64,000 bases of DNA from Fluviicola sp. XM-24bin1 (GTDB taxonomy: Bacteria; Bacteroidota; Bacteroidia; Flavobacteriales_D; Crocinitomicaceae), in contig QCWI01000004.1 of the NCBI GenBank assembly GCA_003149635.1, positions 106,500 through 170,499 on the forward strand, given 5' to 3'. Both the position numbers and the translations under genes were made by a program. Within the stretch, counting starts at the first letter, position 1, and each line of letters opens with the position of its first letter. Under the pieces are notes generated by a model. That model saw only the letters and a list, made by a program, of their open reading frames with translations, had not been told where the DNA came from and did not search any database. Below are positions 54,269 through 62,700 of the stretch, in pieces.

Positions 54269-55399
54269 GTGGAAACCAAAATCAAACGTTTAGGTTTTAT
54301 AGACGCTGCCCGAGCTCTTGCCATCATTCTGATGTTGCAAGGACATTTCATTTCTTTGACCTTCAAAGACTATACTGCAATGGCGCACGGCGCGATTTAT
54401 GGAACTTCAGGGAATTACTTCTTTGACCTATGGTTCCTTCTCCGTGGATTTACGGCTCCCCTATTTTTCAGCATCACTGGACTCGTTTTTACCTACTTGC
54501 TTTTACGCGAACGTGAGAAACCTTTTTGGTCGCAAGTTCGGGTTCGAAAAGGATTCAAACGTGGATTCGAAGTCATGCTCTGGGGGTATATCCTCTGTTT
54601 GAATATTAAAAACTGGCACCTCTACACAGCTGGAAAGATTCCGGATAGAACCTGGTCATTTCACGTGTTACAAAGCATCGGATTTTCCTTGTTTGTTCTG
54701 ATTTTACTCTACGCTATCGCATTGCTCGTGAAAAGAATTCGAGTTTCAGTTTTGTTCTTGATTACAGCAACGGTAATAATCGCTGTGACACCATATTTCA
54801 AGGCAATGGGAGACAATTACTTCCCTTCGTGGGCACCGCAGATTATCCAAAACATGTTCAATGGCCCTAACTCCTTCTTCCCAATTTTCCCATGGTTTGG
54901 ATATGTGTTACTTGGTGGATCGGTCGGTGCACTTTTGCAGGAACGAAAATCCATTCTTACTGAAAAATGGACACCATTGAAATACGCTGCAATCGGAATA
55001 GCGGTATGCTTTGGCGTCGTAGGATTGGTTCACGGATTGGATGATATCTTCTCGCCTACGTTGAATTTCACAACAATCGGCATCCGTTTCGGGAACTTTG
55101 CATTGGTACTAGCAGTATTGGTTGGTTTATTGTATCTGGAGCGTTCTCAAAAACTTAGAATTCCGTTTTTGGTAGAGATGGGAAAGAACACATTGGATAT
55201 CTACATCATTCATACCATACTTCTTTACGGCTCCGTCTTCGGATGGGGAATTCGTACGTATTTTGAGAAAAACATCTCCTTTCCTATGGCTGTTCTCGGA
55301 GCGATTGCGTTCATTCTGTTTTTCGGGGTGATGACGTATTATCAGAACAAATTGAAACGGTGGTGGAGAGAACGAAAGAAAAAAACGGAAACCGCTTAA
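54269..55399 (+). CDS. HGSNAT/DUF1624-type membrane acyltransferase, copy 1
   Basis: A 376-residue protein with about ten membrane helices. The N-terminus KRLGFIDAARALAIILMLQGHF fits the heparan-alpha-glucosaminide N-acetyltransferase/DUF1624 family, where the His after the first helix takes part in transmembrane acetyl transfer; NTLDIYIIHTILLYGS near the end is also typical. It ends in a basic cytoplasmic tail (RWWRERKKK). The acceptor, possibly an envelope sugar, is unknown. The GTG start follows a promoter box by 4 nt. Confidence 0.82.
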   Translation: METKIKRLGFIDAARALAIILMLQGHFISLTFKDYTAMAHGAIYGTSGNYFFDLWFLLRGFTAPLFFSITGLVFTYLLLREREKPFWSQVRVRKGFKRGFEVMLWGYILCLNIKNWHLYTAGKIPDRTWSFHVLQSIGFSLFVLILLYAIALLVKRIRVSVLFLITATVIIAVTPYFKAMGDNYFPSWAPQIIQNMFNGPNSFFPIFPWFGYVLLGGSVGALLQERKSILTEKWTPLKYAAIGIAVCFGVVGLVHGLDDIFSPTLNFTTIGIRFGNFALVLAVLVGLLYLERSQKLRIPFLVEMGKNTLDIYIIHTILLYGSVFGWGIRTYFEKNISFPMAVLGAIAFILFFGVMTYYQNKLKRWWRERKKKTETA

Positions 55400-55432
55400 A
55401 ACCAGACATTCGCACAACAATTTAATTTCAGT

Positions 55433-55440
55433 TAAATTTG
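55433..55440 (+). promoter_or_regulatory. TAnnTTTG promoter box, 6 nt before ATG
   Basis: TAAATTTG is followed by CAGCCC and the ATG at 55447. It overlaps the in-frame TTG at 55438, which is then not a likely start. Confidence 0.6.
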
Positions 55441-55446
55441 CAGCCC

Positions 55447-56592
55447 ATGACGACAAAAGAAATCATAAAAACGCCCAAGGTTCGATTGAAATTTATCGAC
55501 ATGGCTCGTTCTGTCGCAATCCTTCTGATGTTGGAAGGGCACTTTGTGGACGACTCCCTTTTGGAAGTGTATCGCGATCCTGACAATATGATTTTCTTTT
55601 CATGGAAATTCGTACGAAGTTTTACAGCGCCAGTATTCCTTACGGTTACAGGAATGATCTTCGTGTATCTTTTACTGAAGAATCGTGAGCAAAGCTGGTT
55701 TGCGAACATCAGAATAAGAAAGGGGATCAAACGCGTTGTGGAATTACTCTTTTGGGGATTGGTGGTACAATGGTATGCCTTCCACGTACTCGAAGCTATT
55801 GCCTTTGGTATTCTAACCATTCTGATCATTTACGGATTGTACAAGCTCATTCGCTTTGTGCCACTTTGGATCTTCTTCTTCGCAGCCGGAGTCACCGTCT
55901 TTGCATTATATAAAGTGGTTTTGCACGCGAACGGTAGCGATACCTTTGTTGAACAGGGCTATATGCATCTGATCACAGATAACATCGGAGATGGTCGCGA
56001 TCCGCGCTACTGGTTCCCCATCATTCCTTCCATTGGATATACGATGTTTGGAGCTATGATTGGAGCCCTTTTGCACGATCTTAAAAACCACGTCCGCAAC
56101 TGGTATTTCCCAACCACTGTCTTCGTAATCGGATTCTTATTCTTCTGGTGGGCGAAAGATATTCTGCACGGAATCGATGTTCTTTTGGGAATGGAATCTT
56201 TCAAGTTTATCGGAGGAGATTCCATGTATAGCAAAATGGGAATGGTACTCATGGAATTGAGTGTCCTGATTTTCATTGATAACAAATGGGGACACAAAAT
56301 CTCCGAAGGAAACCTCTTCCTGAAAGTCGGGCAAAATACTTTGACGATTTACGTCCTTCACATGGTTGTGCTCTATGGTTCCGTTACCGGTTTCGGATTG
56401 AACGATCTATTCAATAAAGGAGATCATTCCATGATGCACTTGAATCCTTGGCAAGTTGCCTTAGGCGCAGCACTGTTCATTGCCTTCTTTGTACTTCTAA
56501 TCAAGTATTTGGATTGGATCAAAGCGAAGCTAGAATTCGTCCTCGGGCCGATCCGAAGATTCTTCAACAAACTATTTTTTGTTGCGCAATAA
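55447..56592 (+). CDS. HGSNAT/DUF1624-type membrane acyltransferase, copy 2
   Basis: A 381-residue paralogue of the preceding gene: KVRLKFIDMARSVAILLMLEGHFVDD at the N-terminus, FTAPVFLTVTGMIFVYLLLK after it and NTLTIYVLHMVVLYGS near the C-terminus line up one to one. It has its own promoter box, so the two copies can be expressed separately. The last 21 nt overlap the convergent SGNH hydrolase gene. Possible acceptors are envelope or exopolysaccharide sugars; this is inference. Confidence 0.82.
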   Translation: MTTKEIIKTPKVRLKFIDMARSVAILLMLEGHFVDDSLLEVYRDPDNMIFFSWKFVRSFTAPVFLTVTGMIFVYLLLKNREQSWFANIRIRKGIKRVVELLFWGLVVQWYAFHVLEAIAFGILTILIIYGLYKLIRFVPLWIFFFAAGVTVFALYKVVLHANGSDTFVEQGYMHLITDNIGDGRDPRYWFPIIPSIGYTMFGAMIGALLHDLKNHVRNWYFPTTVFVIGFLFFWWAKDILHGIDVLLGMESFKFIGGDSMYSKMGMVLMELSVLIFIDNKWGHKISEGNLFLKVGQNTLTIYVLHMVVLYGSVTGFGLNDLFNKGDHSMMHLNPWQVALGAALFIAFFVLLIKYLDWIKAKLEFVLGPIRRFFNKLFFVAQ

Positions 56593-57663
56593 ACGCTTCT
56601 CGCGACGCGTCAAATTGGCTTTTTGATAATATGCCTCAGGCATGGCGTAGGAATACTTCCGTGTTCCGCAATTTGCTGTCACGCGTAATTCTAAGAGATG
56701 ATTTTCCTTATCTGCGAATACATAAGCACCGTACGAATCTTCGATTTCCTGCTTCCCATCGATAGTCCACTTATACGTTAACGCATTAGGGAAAGCCGCT
56801 CGGAAATTCGCATTTACCGTACCGTCTTCATTGAATTGCCAATGTACCATGGATTCTTGCTCGTCCAATGAATACACCTCACGATTCTCGTGCACATGCA
56901 CATAAGCTTGATTGGCGATAAACTTCGCTAGCTTCTTCGAGATTCCTTTCGGTCGGTAATTACGATTCTCTTCATCATAAAAAGCAGAGAAGAACGTAGA
57001 TGCAGCTAGGTAAGATCCTTTCTTACTCGGGTGGAACTTGTCACGCACATAAAGATTCGCTCTACTCGCCGACTTTACATTTTTCCAAACCTTTCCCACG
57101 GGAACTACAGGCAATTCGTATTTATCACCGATGCGCATATAACCACCGTAAATGGTATCCGCCATCCCTTCAAATTCTTTGGTGTAATCGTATCCACCAT
57201 AGCCGTTGTCGTAGCCCCATGTCATGAAGAAGTAGACATTTGTACATGGATTGTTCGCATAGATAGAATCCAGAATCTTGTTCAAATGCGGCACCGTCGC
57301 CGAATCAACGTAATCAGCGGAATGAATGAACTCACGGCTGTACCCTTGTAGGATCACATTATCCCATTTATGAGAATTAATCGATTTGTACACGCTTTCT
57401 CGCTGGGAATGCTCTTCGAAGTTTGCCCCACCTTTGGTATTCGACTTCACGTACACATTCTTACCTGCATTTCTCGCGATTTCGCTGAAGATGCTTGGCA
57501 TGTCATTATAGTACGTAAAACTATTCCCAATAAACAAATAGGAGGTCTTAGAAGGATCGTTAGGATTCTCCTGACCAAAGGCTTGAACGCTGATAAACAA
57601 GGCTGCCAAAACAACCACAGCATATTTGATTCTATTACGCAGATGCTTCATCATTACTCTCAT
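56572..57663 (-). CDS. Exported SGNH/GDSL-type hydrolase with Ig-like tail
   Basis: A 363-residue protein with a signal peptide (about 1-30) and an SGNH fold: the nucleophile block LFIGNSFTYYND with the Ser in GNS, the VILQGYS strand, and the DKFHPSKKGSYLAAS block with catalytic Asp and His. A C-terminal beta domain follows (about 255-345; WQFNEDGTVNANF, YKWTIDGKQEI). Such enzymes are often esterases or deacetylases of sugars. It is convergent with the acyltransferase gene and overlaps it by 21 nt. Confidence 0.82.
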   Translation of the reverse strand: MRVMMKHLRNRIKYAVVVLAALFISVQAFGQENPNDPSKTSYLFIGNSFTYYNDMPSIFSEIARNAGKNVYVKSNTKGGANFEEHSQRESVYKSINSHKWDNVILQGYSREFIHSADYVDSATVPHLNKILDSIYANNPCTNVYFFMTWGYDNGYGGYDYTKEFEGMADTIYGGYMRIGDKYELPVVPVGKVWKNVKSASRANLYVRDKFHPSKKGSYLAASTFFSAFYDEENRNYRPKGISKKLAKFIANQAYVHVHENREVYSLDEQESMVHWQFNEDGTVNANFRAAFPNALTYKWTIDGKQEIEDSYGAYVFADKENHLLELRVTANCGTRKYSYAMPEAYYQKANLTRREKRLLRNKK

Positions 57664-57717
57664 ACGTAATAAAACAACAAAAGTTAGTCCAAAATTGCTT
57701 TTTAACAGAAATTAATC

Positions 57718-58107
57718 TTATGCAGTCCTAATTTTCTCTGCAATCTCTGCTAGTCTTTCAGAAGAAATTTCAAGTTTTGGTTTGGAGAAATTCATATCAT
57801 CCATGGTATCGATTGGAATCAGATGGATATGAGCATGAGGTACTTCCAGACCTATCACGGAAACACCAATTCTTTCACAAGGAAACGCAGCTTTCACCTT
57901 TTTAGAAACTTGCTTGGCGAAAACCATCATATCAGCCAAACTCTGATCTTCGATGTCAAAGATGTAATCTGTCTCTTTTTTGGGGATGACAAGGGTATGA
58001 CCTTCCTTCAAGGGCATAATGTCCAGAAACGCGAGGAAATCGTCATTCTCAGCAATTTTATGCGCCGGGATCTCACCTGCAACTATTTTAGAGAAAATAG
58101 TCGCCAT
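57718..58107 (-). CDS. HIT family nucleotide hydrolase
   Basis: A 129-residue histidine-triad protein. FSKIVAGEIPAHKI opens the fold and HAHIHLIPID carries the catalytic His triad. HIT proteins of this branch hydrolyse nucleoside phosphoramidates or dinucleotides. Its ATG overlaps the greA stop by 1 nt (TAATG), a common pairing in Bacteroidota. Confidence 0.94.
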   Translation of the reverse strand: MATIFSKIVAGEIPAHKIAENDDFLAFLDIMPLKEGHTLVIPKKETDYIFDIEDQSLADMMVFAKQVSKKVKAAFPCERIGVSVIGLEVPHAHIHLIPIDTMDDMNFSKPKLEISSERLAEIAEKIRTA

Positions 58108-58580
58108 TAACGGGTGATTTCAATGATTTCGAATTGCATCACTCCATTTGGCGTTTGAATGTCTGCAATCTCTCCTACTGCTTTGCCAAGCAATCCTTTT
58201 CCAATTGGAGATTCCACACTAATCTTTTTGGCTTTTAGATCAGCCTCATTTTCCGCTACCAAAGTATAAGATACTTCCATTCCATTTGCGACGTTCTTGA
58301 TCTTCGCTGTAGAAAGTATGTAAACCTTGGAATTATCAATGTCAGAATCGTCAATGACACGTGCATTCGAAATAACCTCTTTCAACTTCGAAATCTTCGC
58401 CTCTAACAAGCCTTGTGCTTCTTTGGCCGCATCGTACTCAGCATTCTCGGAAAGGTCTCCCTTATCGCGTGCTTCTGCGATCTGTTGCGAAATGGAAGGA
58501 CGTTGTACTGTCTCCATTTCATGAAGCTCTTCTTTCAACTTATCTAACCCTTCCTGAGTGTAATATGATATTTGTGACAT
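58107..58580 (-). CDS. greA: Transcription elongation factor GreA
   Basis: A 157-residue factor that stimulates transcript cleavage by backtracked RNA polymerase. The N-terminal coiled coil includes RDKGDLSENAEYDAAKEAQ, with the acidic tip that reaches the polymerase active site, and the C-terminal FKBP-like domain ends in ISVESPIGKGLLGKAVGE. It is the first gene of a greA-HIT pair and is separated from the PorV-like gene by a terminator. Confidence 0.96.
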   Translation of the reverse strand: MSQISYYTQEGLDKLKEELHEMETVQRPSISQQIAEARDKGDLSENAEYDAAKEAQGLLEAKISKLKEVISNARVIDDSDIDNSKVYILSTAKIKNVANGMEVSYTLVAENEADLKAKKISVESPIGKGLLGKAVGEIADIQTPNGVMQFEIIEITR

Positions 58581-58603
58581 AGCGTAATATTATACAAAAA
58601 CAA

Positions 58604-58625
58604 GAGAGCCCCGAAGGACCCTCTC
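58604..58625 (-). terminator. UUCG-loop terminator after the PorV/PorQ gene
   Basis: On the minus strand GAGAG pairs with CTCTC and, past a two-base bulge, TCC pairs with GGG around the loop TTCG, giving the stable C(UUCG)G tetraloop. TTGTTTTTG follows. Confidence 0.75.
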
Positions 58626-58651
58626 GTTAATCAAATATAGTAAAATAAATC

Positions 58652-59719
58652 TTACTTCAGACTGATCGTTGCTCCGATAGTGTGGATGATTCCAAATACA
58701 CCTGCGAAACGCGCAGCATATTCAATTCCCAATGCATGCTGATTCTCACCAACCAATGCATCAACTGAGAATCCAGCTGTTGGACCAACTAAAGCGTTTG
58801 AACGGTTCTCAAGGCTGAATAGGTTTCTCTCGTAAACGAATCCTCCTCGGATGTTGAACGCCATCTTTTCATTTGTCATTTGGTAATCAGCTCCAACGCG
58901 GTATTGATCACTTGAGAAAGAGTTTGCTGTAAACCCTAACGCAGCAGTCAATTTGTTGTTTTCGTTGAAGATGAAATCGTAGGAAGCTCCGATACCAAGT
59001 AATGCAGGCATCTCGTAAGTAGCTGAACGCTGCTCCAATGTAGCAACATTACCTGTAGATACGTAGTTTACCTGTCCTGCCAAACCGTCACCACGGAAAC
59101 GCATTACCGGACCAACGTTCTTCAAAGTAATTCCGAACTTGATCTGATCTTGCTCTCCTGTTACGTAACGAATACCAGCGTCGATTGCAACTCCAGTTGC
59201 ACGCAAGTTGGCGATATTCTCAGAAATCACTTTGAAGTTAATACCTCCATAGATAGACTGTGAGAATGAACGCGCATATCCTACGTTGAAGATGTTTGCA
59301 CGCGGAGTAAAGAAACCGATATCCCCTTCCGGGTTGTTTACTGTAGTGATTGGAATATCACCGAAGTTCATTGCCTGAACACTTACAGCAATTACATCCT
59401 GCTCTGAAAGACGCTGAGCAATCCCTGCACTGTTAAATGCGATTCCTGCGTTTCCTAGCCAGTTACTATAGTTGAATTTGATCTGTGTCTTCTTAGTGAA
59501 GGCAAGACCTGCAATGTTCGTAAACGTTGCTTCCAAACCATTCGTGTTTGCGATACCAACATCCCCAAGGGCTGAGCTACGCGCCCACGGATTCACCAAC
59601 ATGTGAGATGCTCCCGCAGATCCAACACGATCTTCATTTCCGGCAGTTGCTGCGAAGCTGGAAAAAATCGCAGCTCCGACAACAAATGCATTCTTTATTT
59701 TATTCATTGAATTGTTCAT
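58652..59719 (-). CDS. PorV/PorQ family outer-membrane protein
   Basis: A 355-residue beta-barrel with a signal peptide (about 1-26) and the family opening SAGASHMLVNPWARSSALGDVGIANT. FadL-like PorV/PorQ proteins act at the T9SS outer-membrane stage: PorV carries cargo to the attachment complex. Whether this copy is PorV, PorQ or a cargo-specific paralogue is unclear, because the gene next to it is not the sortase porU but a large exported protein. A terminator follows. Confidence 0.88.
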   Translation of the reverse strand: MNNSMNKIKNAFVVGAAIFSSFAATAGNEDRVGSAGASHMLVNPWARSSALGDVGIANTNGLEATFTNIAGLAFTKKTQIKFNYSNWLGNAGIAFNSAGIAQRLSEQDVIAVSVQAMNFGDIPITTVNNPEGDIGFFTPRANIFNVGYARSFSQSIYGGINFKVISENIANLRATGVAIDAGIRYVTGEQDQIKFGITLKNVGPVMRFRGDGLAGQVNYVSTGNVATLEQRSATYEMPALLGIGASYDFIFNENNKLTAALGFTANSFSSDQYRVGADYQMTNEKMAFNIRGGFVYERNLFSLENRSNALVGPTAGFSVDALVGENQHALGIEYAARFAGVFGIIHTIGATISLK

Positions 59720-59741
59720 TTCAATCGTACTTTAAGTCTTA

Positions 59742-62700
59742 TTAAATACCCTGTAGGTCAATTAGTCTCATTCCACCGAAGAACTTAATTACTCGTTCTC
59801 CTACATCAGGAACATCCACATGAATTAGGTAAACACCTCCGGCTACCGGAATACCTTGCCAGTTGTTCAAGTCCCAATCTACTGAAGTGATAGGACTATC
59901 TTTTCTGAAGGTACGTATTAGTTTACCGTTTACAGAGTAGATTTTCACTGTACAACGCTCAGGAAGGTTCGTGATTTTCACACGAGTATCCAATCGGTTG
60001 CGCTCGTACTCAGAGTACGCATAGTAAGGGTTTGGAACTACGTTGATCAAATCAAGCGCACTTGCCAAACGATCACGGCTTCCAAGCTCAGTAGCAACAC
60101 TTGACATGTTCCATGAGTACATTGGCTGTCCGTTGTTCAATCCAGTTGCAGTATAGTTTTTGTACTCTTTGCTAACTCGAAGGCTGATCGTAACATCTGT
60201 TGGCAAGCTTTGCGGATTGATTGTGTAATTATCCGTTGCCATTGGGTAAGCTACCCAGCTGATACTTCCGTAGAAGTTACGCTTCGCAGTTGTGTTGTTC
60301 GCTATAACATCCTGCATCAATAGAAGCGCTTCGTTAGTTGCATCGTTATCTCCTTGTGCTGGAACGTATGCTGGGAAGTCATATCCTAGCAAGTAGTTGT
60401 TGATATCAGCAGTGTTGTTAGAGAATACGTACACTGGGTGCATTCCTCCCATAAGTGGGTTACCTCCATTATCAACCAAAGTTGAAGTTGGGTTCCAGAT
60501 CATGTCCGCTCCATTTTCAGAAGCTAGGAATGAATTCTCACCGAATGCCATGTACAAACGAGAACCAGTTTCAAGATCGATTGCATATCCTGGGAACCAT
60601 CCCATACCTGTTGATCCTGTCTCAGGGTTTCCGTTCTTATCCACTGATGGACTCGCACGTAATGCACCTGGCTGCGCTCCACCAACGTTCAACGCTGACT
60701 CACGACCCAATTCGATTACTGGACAACGTGTCCACTTCGATTTGTCACTAGTGATTACGATATCCACTGACGGCAAGAAGCTGATTGAAGCACCGTTTCT
60801 CGCTGAAGTTGGAGATGCGTAGTTGTAGTATGCCATTGGCTGGAAGCTCGCTTCCCATCCTGTTAACTTGTGCGGAGCAATACCACCTCCGAAGATTGAC
60901 GCCCAGTTCTTATCTGGATCGGCAAAGTTATTCGGCGCTTGCCAATCTGGGTAGTTACATGGATCTAGATAATCTCTGTAAGTCGGAAGCGTGTTATCCA
61001 AACATTCGAATCCTGGATCACCTTGAGTCGTGTTTGGAGCATACGTTCCAGCGCGAATCCAGTTTGTAGGATAGAATGCGTCGTTATCAGGTACCGCTTC
61101 TAAAAATCTTACTGAACTATCAGCGAATGTGATAGAAGAACTGATCAATTCAGTTGTTCTTGCTTCAACACCTCCAGAAGCTCCATCTGGCAAGAAGTAG
61201 TTCTCTTGAGTAATCTGAACGGATACACCCCATTCTGGAATGATCTGCTCATTGTTCGTTCCGATATTCACTTTAGACACAACAGAATCCGTAGGAACTG
61301 TTGAGTTCTCTGTATCATAACGGAAGATTGTCCAAGACGCTGTATCTGCTCCATTGCTAGATGACGTTGCGTAATCTCTGAAACGTAGTTCATAGTATCC
61401 ATCTTTTACATTCAATGGATCAACCACTTTCACGTTAATAGGACCTGCTCCGAAATCGTACTCTGGAGCTTCCATGAATCCGTTCTCAATAATTGTCTGC
61501 TTAGATGCGCTTGTCAATTCCAATGCGCGACCTCCGTTTCCGTGTCCATCCAAACGACGGATGATTGGGCTTGATCCGTAATCGATCAACTGACCAGTTC
61601 CATCTGCCTCTGGCATTGGGTTGTGAGGAACTGCTGGGATTGAAGTAATCGCCGTTCCGTCAAAGTTCAAACGAGAAGCAATGTATGGAGTCTGTTGTCC
61701 AGACAATGCATTCGGATCCGTTGGATCGTACAAGTTTGGAACTTGCGTTACAAGGTCTCTCATATCATTGTATGCATAAGCAACAGCGATATAATAGTAA
61801 GTCTTGTGGTTTACCAATGCACGGTCACCTTGAGCGAAGAAATCTTCAGTAATCAAGAATGAGTGCTGGATCCCTTGGTTCGTTCCGTCCACTTTTTCAA
61901 CTGGAATAGAGAATCCAAGATCTTCGTCGAAATCGAAGTTGATAATACGATCAATGTCGTTCTCAACATCTACTTGAGCTACCAAACGAGCTTTAGAGTT
62001 ATCAGTAATGTCTGCAATTCCAGCATCCTCATCTACCATTTGGTAAATTTGGTATCCCTCGAATCGGTAAACGTTATCAACTCCTGGGTCAGTAATGTTC
62101 ACTTCATCAGCGATTGCATACTCCTCGTTCGCGTTGTTAGACCCTGCAGGGTTATCCAACATCAATACTAGTTGGTTTTCCAACTCTTGAATCGATACAC
62201 GTGGTGCATTTGGTGGATCTAGAATTCTAAAACATGCATCAAACAGTGCTTGTGCTTTTGTATCGGCACGCTTCAATGCTTCAACTGAAGAGAATGGATC
62301 TCCATCAGAACCACGACCGTAAACAATACCTACTGTAATGTTGTTGATCGCTCCCGGACGCAATGTAAATGGTCCAGCTGACTGTACGAAACGACGATCT
62401 TCAGGTGGGTTCGGTGAACCGTTGTTCGCGTTGTACTCCGCCCAATCATCGTTCAAGATAGCTCCGTCAGTTGCCCATCCAAGTGGATCAGAATCTCCAG
62501 GGAACACGTACGTTGTTGGTGTAGTTGTTACACCTGCGTTATATGCGTTACCTCCATAGAAGATCTGAGAACCATCTGCCCAGAATCCGCTCATGAAATT
62601 GTAGAATTCAGGTGCATTGTTCGGATCACTAGTTGGGAATACCGCTCCGTTCGTATAGTATGTGAAAAGACGCATACCGTAACGCTCGTTATCAATAACT

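Noticed and set aside
58581-58600. TATAAT upstream of greA
   Set aside because: An E. coli type -10 is not the form used by the main sigma factor of Bacteroidota, and it overlaps the tail of the terminator after the PorV/PorQ gene.
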